DNA of 64,000 bases, taken from Heterohyrax brucei (lineage: Eukaryota; Chordata; Mammalia; Hyracoidea; Procaviidae). The notes under the pieces were generated by a model. It worked only from the letters and a program-made list of their open reading frames with translations, was not told the origin of the DNA and did not search any database. How positions within the stretch are numbered: position 1 is the stretch's first letter; the number at the start of each line of letters is the position of its first letter. Of the stretch, positions 10,416 to 22,079 are shown piece after piece. Both the position numbers and the translations under genes were made by a program. The DNA lies in the NCBI GenBank assembly GCA_028571685.1, contig CM053141.1, forward strand, positions 51,334,333-51,398,332. Reading direction: 5' to 3'.

Positions 10416-11880
10416 GAGTTATGGATAATACCATGACAATAAAACCAGATCTATGTAAACAGGATTGTCAAGTAGTAAATCTCAGGCATGTGTAATTTTG
10501 CTGCTTTGTCTCAAGTGAATGGTCAGTTGTTAAGTGAACTGATTGAAAAACACTAAGAAAATTAACTAATAAATTTGAAAAGGGCCATGAAACCTCTTTT
10601 TTGGCACTCAGAATTGAATGAAATATATCAGATAAATGAGCAGCTCAAAAACAAAGCACTTTGATATATATTCTTATGTGCACACAATTGTATACAGATG
10701 TCCCCTTGCATAGCTCTTTCACTCCTACTTAACAGAGCTGGGAAGGTTCATTGTGCAATAAAGCAGTTAATTCCAGGATGTACCAGGAGGCATCAACATT
10801 TTCCCCTGATTATTTTCCGGAAAACTAATGGTAAGTTGTACATCAAGATGACTTCACAAAGAAAATTATTTTTAGAAGAAAAGTACTTAGTGTAAGTAAA
10901 AATACTTTTTTCCTTATACATGCAGTTTTTTTTTTTTTTTTTTTTTTTTTGATTCATTACCACTACCTTTGCTCCTAAAATACATGGTGTCAGCCTAATT
11001 CATAGTTTGGTACTGCTTTACAAGAAATGATAGAATGAAAATTTGTCAGACTCTGAAAATATTCAGTACTCTTCATGCAGTGTTAATGATTTGTCATAAT
11101 TTGTACTGTACCTTCAAGACAGTCCATTTGAAAGTTCTCAAGCTAACTCCATTTTTTACCTCTAAATAAGAAGTGAATCTGCTAAACATAAGAATTACAT
11201 TCAGAACAGCAACTTGCTTACATGTAAATCACAGGAGATGCTCTATGCTTGTCTCATGTCGACTTTGGGGTAGAGGCTCATTGAGGGCAATGACACAGAA
11301 TCACAAATGTTATTAAACTGCATTTCAGAAGTAATATATTTTGGCTTGGGGCTTTTGATCGAGCAAATATAGATGAGTTAGACTTTGTTAAATGAGCATT
11401 TGATTAAAATAGTAAGTAAAATATTTCCCCAATATATTTAAAATGATTTATTATTTAATATAGAATTTTATGAAAATAAGTTCATATAATTAACTATAAA
11501 TTTGTAAAAGTATATCTGCCTGATGACTGTCAATGTGTAACATCTCCAAGAGCAGGTTTAAAGGCAAAGTTTCACAGAAAAAAAAAAAAAAAGTTCACCT
11601 CACATAAAATAAACAATAAATTTCATGGTTAATTTTGCTGTATGGACATGGAAAGCAAGTAGAAGAGGCACTGCCAGGAGAATACAAAGTACATTCAGCA
11701 CAAAGATAACACAACAGTAGGCTAATTAGTCCTTAAACCCCAGAAGGTTGGATTGTTTTCTTGTGCAGAGCTCTTGGAAACAAACTGTCTCACTGCCACT
11801 GAGTGATACGGATGAAACCTCCCTTCTCTAGTGAGCACATCAGTGACCTCTGACTTCAGTGCAGTTGTGGATACCTACAA
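10416..11880. other. Non-coding, HCN1 intron 1
   Basis: Contains a T-run at about 10926-10951 and an A-run at about 11577-11592; otherwise AT-rich sequence with no recognised gene or repeat. Confidence 0.55.
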
Positions 11881-11922
11881 GGCAGCCAGCCAGCCAAGCC
11901 AAGTGCTGTCGAGTCAGACAGA
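11881..11922 (-). mobile_element. Micro-insertion of RTE/SINE 3' core
   Basis: 42-bp insert on the minus strand: GACTCGACAGCACTTGGC followed by a TTGGC/TGGC tail. Flanks GATACCTACAA (11870-11880) and GATACCACAA (11923-11932) differ by a single base indel and look like a target-site duplication. Confidence 0.72.
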
Positions 11923-12108
11923 GATACCACAAATTGCAATATCATCAGGAAACGCCTCTCATCTCTAGAGTTCTATGTATTTAAGACACAGTAAGCTTAA
12001 TACAGTGATTCACACTAATTGACAAGAAGTAGTGGAATAAATAAGAAGTCATAATACAAAATCTCCTTTACCGGAATGTAAGATGTTGGCTAGCAATATA
12101 CATAGAAG

Positions 12109-12442
12109 GCTACTGCTGTTGTTGCTCTTAGACACCATCAAGCCAGTTCTGACTCAAAATGACCCTAAGCACGACAGAATGGAACAATGCCTTTTCCTGA
12201 GCCATCCTTGCCCATTGTGGCTGTGTTTGGGCCTACTGTTGCAGCCACTGTATCAATCAACGTTGTTGAGGGTCTTCCACTGTTTTGCTGACCCCCTAGT
12301 TTACCAAGCATGATATATTTCCCCAGGGACTGGTCCTTCCCAACAACATGCCCAAAATAAGCAAGATGAAATCTTGCCGTCCTCCCTTCTAAGACATATT
12401 TGTTCATTCTTTTGGCAGCCTATGGTATATTCAATATTCTTT
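12109..12442 (-). mobile_element. RTE LINE 3' end
   Basis: Antisense copy of the RTE C-terminus and 3' UTR: GTTGTTGCTCTTAGACACC (3' tail complement), GGTCTTCCACTGTTTTGCTG, AAGCATGATATATTTCCCC, and GGCAGCCTATGGTATATTC. 5' truncated. Confidence 0.88.
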
Positions 12443-14309
12443 ACCTAAACCACAATTTAAATGCAGTAATAATTCTTCAATCTTCTTTACCCATTGTTTA
12501 GCTTTTGCATACATATGAAATGACTGAAAATATCAAGACCTGGGTCAGGTACAACTTAGTCCTTAACATGACATGTTTGGTTTGCTTTACAAAGTTGTCC
12601 CTTTGTCACAGTTCATACAAAGAATAGTGACATAACTTTTAAAAGTGCCCTTGTTTAACAGTGATTCTATAACGTTAAAATTGCAGAAAATGACTAGTAT
12701 GGTGACTAACTTTTTCATTATAAATTACTCTCATAATAAAAACTATTCATGAAAGAATAAAATCTGAAAGCCCAGTACTTCATCACTATTACCCTTTTAT
12801 TAAATAGATGAAAAATAAAACTTTAGCTGATAAATATACAATTACTGTTAGCAATATCAAAATATTCATATGTATATGTGTATGAGTTGTTCACATGATT
12901 AAAATTTGTGAAGACTAAGATCATGTCCTTACTATATGAAATATCAATGTATTTTTAAGCAATTATTCACATTTCCCCTTGTCACCATGGTAAAAACAAA
13001 AACATGAGACATTTTGACTAAATTCTTCAGCTTGTACCCAGTTATTTCTAACAGTATTGATATGACCTGACTCTTTAATTTAGTCCCTAAAGGTTTCTAA
13101 CATCATGGTCTCCTGAGAAAGAAGGGAAACACAGTGCCTCTGCCCTACTTACACAGGGAAGCAGGAGAAAAGTACCTGCCAGACAGAGCAATAGTACTCT
13201 TGGGCTCTGGCGGATGAAAGAGGCACCCAGCTAGCTATCTGGGAGTCTCAGTAGACCACAGCTCTGCCCCTTGAGGAAAGTGGAAAGGAAACAGCTTTAG
13301 AAATTATCCTGCAAAGGGACACTACATCATTAGCCACAGTGCTAAACTCAGGACATGCCCTGGAGTCAAGCAAGGGGTTATGATACTCTCAGCACTGTGG
13401 TGGTGTCCAAGAGCAGCCTGAGTATATTTCTTCAGCCATACAGAAGCTTATCAAAATACCCAGGAAAACTCCTTTTGGTATCTTTATTTCTCACTATCTC
13501 TTGCCCTTACCTAGTGGAAATTTAAAGTGTCATTAAATCATTAATAGGGTTGCTATGAGTCAGAACTGACTTGACAGCAGTGGATACACAAGTTCAAATT
13601 TTAGGAATCAAAGTAAAGTACCTCTCCTAAAGCGTTTTCTCAGGAAAGGGCCATAGATGAACAGACCACAAACACAGACATTTCTAGTATTTGTGAGAGA
13701 TTACTCACACACTACTTTTCCTTTAAGGGGAGAAGGAAAAAAAAAGCCAGCATAATTTGGTCTGTCTTATTTTTGCTCCTTCTCAATGCATTAACTGGAA
13801 ACATAATAGATTTTGCAAAATATAAGTAGTGGTATTGAAAGTATACAAAAACACTGAAGCAATAACAGGATATACCTGCCTCTTCTATGGTAAGTATTAT
13901 TTATATGATTACTTCTTGAATTAGGTTTTTTTTTTTAGAAAAACAGCATACATTATAATTACAACTTTTGAAATCTACTTATTTCAGATATATTCCAGTT
14001 ATAAACTTAAATAATTGTTTAATCTATGCCTGTCATGTTATCTGTCATTTAAGCAAAGAAAAATTAAATACTCCAAACTACCCCCACTGGAGTTTACCTG
14101 GAGTATTAGCTCACTTCTTAATCAGGTCCCATTTCTTTGAAATACATGGTAAAACAAAGCCATCACCTACTTCTTTCCTCAGTTCAGTAGCAACTGTTTT
14201 TAAAGAGGTATCTTGCTTTGCAAGACTTTCCTTGGGAAAGTACAGAGAATCCTTAGTTTCATTCATTTGGAAGATTTTGGCACACTCTTCCAATCCCTTA
14301 TAAGGGGTC
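12443..14309. other. Non-coding, HCN1 intron 1
   Basis: No gene found. A 38-bp SINE-core fragment (AGGGTTGCTATGAGTCAGAAC to GCAGTGG) lies at 13547-13584, without an obvious target duplication. Confidence 0.55.
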
Positions 14310-14548
14310 CTATGTGAGATGTTGTCTCACTTACTTCGGATATATCATCAGGAGACCAGACCCTAGAGAGAGACATATTTGGTGAAGGATCAGTAAAAAA
14401 CAGGAAGATCCTCAACAGTGGCTGGATGAGCTCAAACACAGGAACAATTGTGACGATGGTGCTGTACCAGGCATTGTTTCATTCTATTGTACACAGCACC
14501 ACTACAAGTCGGAAGCAACTCGTGGCAACAACACCTAACAACAACATG
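14310..14548 (+). mobile_element. RTE LINE 3' end
   Basis: GTCTCACTTACTTCGGATAT, GGATCAGTAAAAAACAGGAAG, GTTTCATTCTATTGTACAC and the terminal ACACCTAACAACAACATG. The last 30 bp differ from other copies (CGTGGCAACAACACC inserted before the usual end). Confidence 0.85.
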
Positions 14549-15040
14549 CTTTTATCCATTAAATGGGAAAAAGTTTAACTATTTGATCTGTGCCATCATT
14601 CTGAAAAGTGTGGTCTCTTTTCATATTGTTGAAGTAATATGCATATCACGTGTAATCTTAATGAAAACAAAATTCAGTAAAGTTTAGAATTTTATTTTCA
14701 TGTGAATGCTGACCCATGTATATTTCTAGAAAGACATGTTTGCTTTCATTATTAACACTAAAAGATGTTCTCGTGTAAAACTTGTGACAAAAATTGCAAC
14801 ATATTTCCACTAGGGATTGAGAAACAGATCATACTCTACACTTGATTTCAACATTTAAAATTCTAAAGAACAAGACAAGCTTATATACCCTTAGAAGAAG
14901 GTCATTTATAATTTTGCCACCATAAATGTCTTGCCAGCAGAAGAAACATGCATGAATTTTTAGCAGGTCCTTTTAACATGACATTCTTTCAATCAAACTT
15001 AATGATCTATGAATTATAAATGTCATTAAAAACACAGACC
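14549..15040. other. Non-coding spacer
   Basis: No feature recognised. Confidence 0.5.
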
Positions 15041-15172
15041 TGCTGCCATGGAACGAATTCTGACTCCTAGCAACCATATAGGACAGAGTAAAAATGCCCC
15101 ATAGGCTGGTGAATCCGAACTGCCAGTGTCTTGCCTAACAGCTTAGATCTTAACCACTGTACTACCAAGGTT
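15041..15172 (-). mobile_element. AfroSINE, short form
   Basis: CTGCTGCCATGGAACGAATTC core, ATATAGGACAGAGTAAAAATGC middle, and CTTAACCACTGTACTACC head complement. Confidence 0.88.
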
Positions 15173-15285
15173 CTAAATGTCATTAGGCTTTAAAAATTCC
15201 GTTTGTGTTTTCTGCTATGTTCTTTTAAAAAGAAGAACTTTTGAACTTTACATGTCCTAAAATTAATTAGTTCTATACATAAATA

Positions 15286-15451
15286 GGAAACCCTGGTGGC
15301 ACAGGTTAAGTACAGCACTACATCTGCTAACCAAAAGATCGGCAGTTCAAATCCACCAGGCGCTTCTTGGAAACTCTATGGGGCAGTTCTGTTCTGACCT
15401 TTAGAGTCACTATGAGTTGGACCCGACTCGACGGCAGTGGTTTTGGGTTTT
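15286..15451 (+). mobile_element. AfroSINE, short form, young-looking
   Basis: GGAAACCCTGGTGGCACAGG head, box B CAGTTCAAATCCACC, CTTGGAAACTCTATGGGGC, core GACCCGACTCGACGGCAGTGG with GGTTTTGGGTTTTG tail. Confidence 0.94.
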
Positions 15452-16629
15452 GATGCAGAAATAACAGGGATTACTACTTTCTGAGGCAATATTTATCTCA
15501 GAGAAGTCACTTCAAGACGATGTGGCAAAAGGATGGCTTTTCCACAGCTGCTGACATTCAGAACTGTGGACAGCTCCCATTAAGTCGCGGTGTTAAAAGA
15601 AAAACTAGTTTCTATGCACAATTCAAAATATTATCTTTTTATTGCTCTATTAGCTTGCTGTTTAATAAAAACCTATTGAAACTGTTTAGCATGCACACTA
15701 CTGCCTTGGCTTATTCTTTGTAATTTTGAGCCAGCTCCGTAAAATAAATAAATAAAGGCGACCATGAGTTACTAGTTTTCCAGTTTTAAATAGAAAGCCT
15801 AGCCTTGTTCAGGAGCTAATACACTGTGACTGCAGGGTGTGCGCAAGCTAGTAAGAGGATCTGTTTCACGACCTTCATTTGACAATCTTTAAATGTGCTT
15901 ATAATCCAAAAGAATACTTGGATGTAGAGTAGCATCAGGAAACGCCTTGATTTTAATTTCTAAGGCAGTGTTCCTCTGCCACAGCTTTCCTGCCTCTTGT
16001 TCCAGAGCTGAGAAAACAGAAAGAGGGTTCCGAAATAGACTTGTAGTCAAGGTCAAGGAAGCGTGTCGCTCTGTTTCAGGAAGGGGGCTCTAGGAACGCC
16101 CCCTGTCTCTGTTTCAGGAACTGGAGGCTTCCTGTCCCACTCTCTGCCCACTGTCCACTGAAATGCCAATTCAGGAACTAATGAAGCGCAAAAGATTCTT
16201 CCTCAGGCTGCTAGTCACTATTCTGGAGAAATGCATTGAGGATACCCAGTGCCTATAAGCAGATGAAAGACAGATTAACACCCCCCACGGGTGAGAGCGG
16301 CTGAAGCGGCTAAGACCCGTGAGTCACAGTCTCCTGTTGTCCCATCGTGTCCTGAACCCCAGGAGTGTCTTTTTCTCCTTTGGGAGGGACTCACTTCTAA
16401 GGGAAGCAGCGTGAGCAAGGGGGTCACTCCCAAGGCGACTTTCTGCCCACTTCCTTAAACTCTCATCACTGAAGTAAAAGTTTTCACAGTACAACTTAGC
16501 ATTCTCCCATCGAAAGGGTCATGGCGACTTTATTTTTTTATTTTGGTTCTTTTCCAATCTGTTCCCAAAGTCTATAGGGGAAAGGAGGTTCCCAGACAAC
16601 AGAAACTCACCCTTCAATCTCCTGCTTAG
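15452..16629. other. HCN1 intron 1 next to exon 1, unique sequence
   Basis: Free of obvious repeats, more GC-rich toward the exon, and contains the RE1 element at 15557-15577. The lack of insertions next to the exon would fit a constrained regulatory stretch, but that is inference. Confidence 0.55.
15557..15577 (+). promoter_or_regulatory. RE1/NRSE, REST (NRSF) binding site
   Basis: A 21-bp match to the canonical RE1: left half TTCAGAAC, right half GGACAGCTCC with standard spacing. I count 17 of 21 positions equal to the consensus as I know it, with both half-sites recognisable. It sits in HCN1 intron 1, about 1.2 kb past the exon 1 donor, on the strand opposite to the gene (orientation is not critical for RE1). 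From established knowledge, HCN1 is a REST/NRSF target, repressed through an intron 1 element, for example after seizures; REST recruits CoREST/HDAC complexes. Occupancy cannot be judged from sequence. Confidence 0.85.
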
Positions 16630-16805
16630 TGGAAACTAGTTGCAAACTGTCGCGCTGGATGATCCAGAGTGGAAGCCTCCGGCAGCGCCGCCCCCGCCGC
16701 CCCAGCTCCCCTTCCCCACGGGTCCTAGGGGTGCCCCCCTCCCAGGACCAGGAAGCGAGTTGGAGGGCGCGCCCCGGAAAGGAGGGTGGGGCGGAGACAA
16801 GGAGC

Positions 16806-17620
<815 letters not shown>

Positions 17621-19089
17621 TGAACCCAGGAGTCCTTGGCATCGATCGGTACATGTTGTGAAAGGCTCAGTGTGTGTTGGCGAGTCAGAGAGATGGGAAA
17701 ACTGAGCTAGCAGGTATGTTGTTGCCCGAAAGAAACAAGCATCCTAAAACTCACGGAGGCGTTTTCTGAACGCCTATTTGATGTTACAGATGGGGAAAGG
17801 AGAAAGTTGTCGAACTCCAAGTGCTGGAAAGTCGAGTGTACAGCTAGATGTACTTAAGAAAGTAAGGTTTGACAGTGGAAAATACATCTCATGAGTGGGA
17901 GGAAAGTTCTGTGTGGGAGAGAGAGAAAAGAGTAAGAGAGAGAAGCAGCAGTGAAAGAGACTAGGTCTGGATACCACCGGGTAATCAGCTGCTTGGGGCT
18001 TTAGCTGTGCGTGCTCTGCATCGAGGGACCGACAGCTGACCTCCTTACATTTAGCCTTGTTTACTTTTACAGAGCTCCTTAAGCAGGAGATGGGATTTCT
18101 TTCTTACCCAGGCCACTTGTATCAACACACGTGCGGGCAGGTCATCCAGCCGACAGTGCTGACAAATGCGTCATGGAGGTCTCTCCTAAGCTGACCTATC
18201 TTTTCAGATAAGTTATGTAAGCAATTAAACACACTCAGAGACAGGCTTTCTGGTCAGTGTTCACCTTCGCGAAACTAGGGATCGAGATGTCTGGAAACTA
18301 GGCAAAATGCAATAACTGTTTCAAATAGAGGGATGGTATTCTCAAGCGAAACTTACGGCGTACTACTGATGCTGAGGAAAACATTCTCAGATTCCTCTTA
18401 TTTCCTGTGTGACTCCTGAGCCCACTCCATTGGCTAAAGTAAGCCAGACACGCTGCCAAACTTACCAGTCACTCAGCAGGGTAGCTCCAGTGCCTGAAGA
18501 GCTTCAGGGCTCCTGAATGCCCTGAGACAGCTGTTAGAGATACAAGCACCGTCTTCCTTGCCTTGAGAAGTCCCCGATCTCATGGGCCCCTGGAAGCTAC
18601 AGGAAAAAATGGGGGCCCAGGGGAAGGACTCTGTGGCAAGCTGGCAGCCGGTAGTTTAGCATGAAGAGATGAGCGAGCGGGGGCAATCAAGGTGCTACTT
18701 GACCAATTTAACAGTGATGAAGCTAATTAACAATGAGAATTGCAAAATTAGAGTCAAAGGACTAGACAAGGAGTTAAGACTGTGGCAGAGAAGCAAGAAG
18801 AAGGACAGAAAGAAGTAGAAACAAGAGGTCATGAGGCCTAACTGTATTACAGTTCTGTAGATTCCTCTTGCCATTTTATTACCATACATAGCCTTATGTT
18901 AAATCGCCGTTTTTTTTCCAGTGAGCTACATCCTGACTCAGACACCATCTGTTTTCAACTAATCAAAAACCAGAACCCTAAGAAATAAGTATAGATGGCC
19001 AATTTTTTTTTTTATGGCAAAAAGTACAGAAAAGATGAACATCAGAGATCTCTAATTTATTCAAGTACAAAAAAAAGAAAAAAAAAAGA
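17621..19089. other. HCN1: HCN1 upstream flank, unique sequence
   Basis: About 1.5 kb free of recognised repeats, including a GA-rich tract at 17918-17960. Likely proximal regulatory flank by position; no specific site is claimed. Confidence 0.5.
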
Positions 19090-19221
19090 CCCATTGCTGC
19101 GACGTCAATGCTGATTCATAGTAACCGTATAGGGCAGAGTAGAACTCTGCCCCACAGGGTTTCGAACTGCAGATCATTTGATTCACAGCAGAATGCTTAA
19201 CTAGTACAACACCAGGGCTCC
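19090..19221 (-). mobile_element. AfroSINE, short form
   Basis: CATTGCTGCGACGTCAATGC core, GTATAGGGCAGAGTAGAACTC middle, CACCAGGGCTCC head complement; preceded by an A/G-rich run. Confidence 0.88.
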
Positions 19222-19800
19222 TAAATTTAAGGGGTCAGATGAGGACACCAGGTGCCATGGGCAGAAGGCAGCCAAAGGGATGGATACAAACAAACAATGC
19301 AGAAAGCACATTTCCACTGAAGAAAGCAGTTACTCAGGCATCCTTTTTTTATTAGACTCAAGATGTTTCCCTACTTTTCTTCCATTTTGTATACTTCCCC
19401 AATCACTCTATGTTGAGTCATCAGTGTGACAATGTATATTTTAACATGAATTTCAAATCTGTAATAGTGTAAAAATATACCATCTAAGATGTTATACTAA
19501 CAGAATAGTATATTAGTCAGTTGCTCTTACCTTCTAGCCAAGCCTTCTATTTGTTCCATTTCACCTTTTTCTTAACTGTGATCAGGAAGTTATTTTAGTA
19601 AGCATTTTTTTTGTATGTTTAGTTTAAGTGTCTTTTCAAAACCAATATGATATAATCACTGAAAAATAAGATCTCAAAATAGGACATGGTATTTCCAGTC
19701 ACCTCATAGGCATGCAAAATAGAACTAAGGAATGTCTAAATAAGGTCACAAGTCATTGGTGGCTCCAAAGACAACTTTTAGACCATATGTTACTTATTCT
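19222..19800. other. Non-coding spacer
   Basis: No feature recognised apart from short T-runs. Confidence 0.5.
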
Positions 19801-20000
19801 AAGTCTCAAAAAATACATTAGGGGCAATGAATTTATGTTAATGGGGGAAGAACAACTGAGAAAAGAACGGTGAGAATGGTTGTACAACTTGAGGAATGGC
19901 ATCAATGTTCCTGAGTTGTACATGTAGAAATTGTTGAAATGGTATGTATTCTGCTATGTATAATCTCAACAACAACAAAAATAAAAAAGAATTACATAAA
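19801..20000 (+). mobile_element. Probable L1 3' end
   Basis: GAATGGTTGTACAACTTGAGG, TGAGTTGTACATGTAGAAATTG and an A-rich tail CAACAACAAAAATAAAAAAG match the usual layout of an L1 3' terminus (gTTGcACAAC...TTGTACA...A-tail). Family differs from the copies with the long 3' UTR. Confidence 0.6.
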
Positions 20001-20370
20001 AAGATTTTAATTCGAAGATGCGTACATTATGTCATTATACTGACTTGAAGTTGTCAGCATTATAAAAGGTCAGTCTCCATCTGTATGCTCAGAGTGTCGA
20101 TATAAAGCTGTTTATAGGCTTAAATAAATCTTTTTCAAGAAGAAGAGATAACTCACAATATGATCTGGGCAGAGTGAGAGTTATGGAATGATAAAAGCAA
20201 TAAGAGACAGTCTTTCTTATAACTGAAAGAGCAAGAAATTGTGGGGAAAATAAGAAAGTTATGCATTCATAAAGTTAGCAAATCATGAACTTCATTTTCT
20301 GTGGCAGGAACATCCTTCATTGTTTGAATTGTTCTATGACATATCTGAATGTATCACAAGAAGAAATTCA

Positions 20371-20578
20371 CTACCACCAGTTGTCCTGAAGTCACCTCTG
20401 ACTCATAATGAACTCATGTGTGGCAAAGTAGAATTGCGTGCCACAGGGTTTTCAACAGCTGATTTGGCGGAAGAAGACTGCTAGGCCATTCTTCCAAGAC
20501 ACGTCTGGGTAGATTTAAACCTCCAGCCCCCTGGTTAGCAACTGAGCACATTAACTGTTTACACCATCCAGGGACTTC
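20371..20578 (-). mobile_element. AfroSINE, old long form
   Basis: AGTCACCTCTGACTCATAATG core, GTGTGGCAAAGTAGAATTGC, long-form middle (GAAGACTGCTAGGCC..TCTTCCAAGACACG) and GTTTACACCATCCAGGGACTTC head complement. Confidence 0.82.
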
Positions 20579-21427
20579 AGAAAGAAATCAGAAACCAAGT
20601 ATTTGCTAGTAGCAGTTAGTGGAGACAAGAACAGGGTAGGATCTCCTATTCTTTGTCTTACCACACTGTAGCCCCAAACCTAAGTTTTGTATTCTTGTCA
20701 TCACTTGGTTTTTTTCAGCATCTTATACTTGCTTTTCAGCCCTCCCCCCAGTACCTCTAAACACGTATGCTCCATGCCCCAGAACAGGTCTGAGCCTTGA
20801 GGATAATCTCGTCTTAGCATGTTCCCCTGTGTGTCCATTGATAAACTAGCTCAGGCCAAAATCCACTAGGCTAAGTTAGATTGGTGTTGTCTTCAAAGTT
20901 ATATTAGAAAGAGGATTACCATTATGTTTCATACCACGTCATTACATGCTCATGATATCAAAGTGGCCTGTATTGCAGAGGAGTTATATTTCCTCAGACC
21001 TCAGAAAATACTAACCATAAATTCATTTCATGAAAATGTCCCCTCAGTAGCTGTAATGAGTACTGTGCAGTATATACAAGAATCATGCCTCTTTTGAAAT
21101 GTTCCCTGTCTCCTTTAATACTCTGCTTAAGATCAAATTGCCAACAGTGGCAGAAGATTAATATGAATCTGAAATGAAAGCTCTATGCAGCAGACACAAG
21201 CACATGTGAAATTAAACAAAAAAGATCGATGGGAGAGTTGAAGTTTGACAGCTTATTGGAAAATTCTTGCTGAAGCTAATGGTTTAGGGGATGAAACATT
21301 TAGGTCCTCTGAGTAGGACAGAAGAACATATTAAACAATTACACATAAAGAGTAATAAAAACTCTCTGTTAAACAAGGCAATGGTAAGGAACATTGAAAG
21401 GAAACAGTCACTACAGGAAATCTTACA
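20579..21427. other. Non-coding spacer
   Basis: No feature recognised. Confidence 0.5.
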
Positions 21428-21478
21428 GCTTCTCTGTTGCCATGAGTCAGATCCAACTTGATGGCACTGGGCTTGGTG
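21428..21478 (+). mobile_element. Micro-insertion of RTE/SINE 3' core
   Basis: 51-bp insert with CTCTGTTGCCATGAGTCAG, AACTTGATGGCACTGGGCTTGG. Flanks TCTTACA (21421-21427) and TCTTATA (21479-21485) match 6 of 7. It begins slightly further upstream in the RTE 3' end (TTCTGTTG block) than the others. Confidence 0.6.
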
Positions 21479-21485
21479 TCTTATA

Positions 21486-22079
21486 CGCAAGCAAATTTCG
21501 TTATTTACCTGGAAAGCAACTGTCAACTTCATACTTAATTTGAAACACTAGATCTTTAAAGGCAAAAATGAGACACTCTTACTTACCTTTTCTGCAGTGT
21601 GTAGTATTTTTCAGTTGATAATATTCTCTCTACAAAACAAAATTGGATAGCCATTTTAATTAATAAAATAATTTAGAAAGCTACAGTAGAGTCAATATGA
21701 AAAAATGAGTATTTTTGCTAAGTATTACCAATAACCATTGAGAAATATAGAAAACTGTGAGTCTTATTAAAATTGAAACTAAAATATAAACTATACATCA
21801 CTAAACTAAGATTCATAGTTTAAAAAACTGATTTCAAAAACAAAAGCATTTAAGTAAATTAGTATGTATCTATTGTCTACAATATAAAAATTCAATGATT
21901 ATAATGTAACAATTCTTCCAAAATGGATGTTTAAATTAAAAAAAAAAAAAATGTGTAATTTGTGTGAAGATTTTCTTAGTGTCGGGACAATATGATAAAA
22001 TGTTTTGAAAGTTTATTTGTAGTAATAAATTGTTTCCAAAATCATCAATACACTAGGGCTTAACCATGATAGTAATGAG
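21486..22079. other. AT-rich spacer
   Basis: No feature recognised; an A-run lies at about 21938-21950. Confidence 0.5.

Noticed and set aside
13547..13584. 38-bp SINE-core fragment as a further micro-insertion
   Set aside because: It has the ordinary CAGTGG SINE end rather than the CTTGG tail, and no flanking duplication was found.
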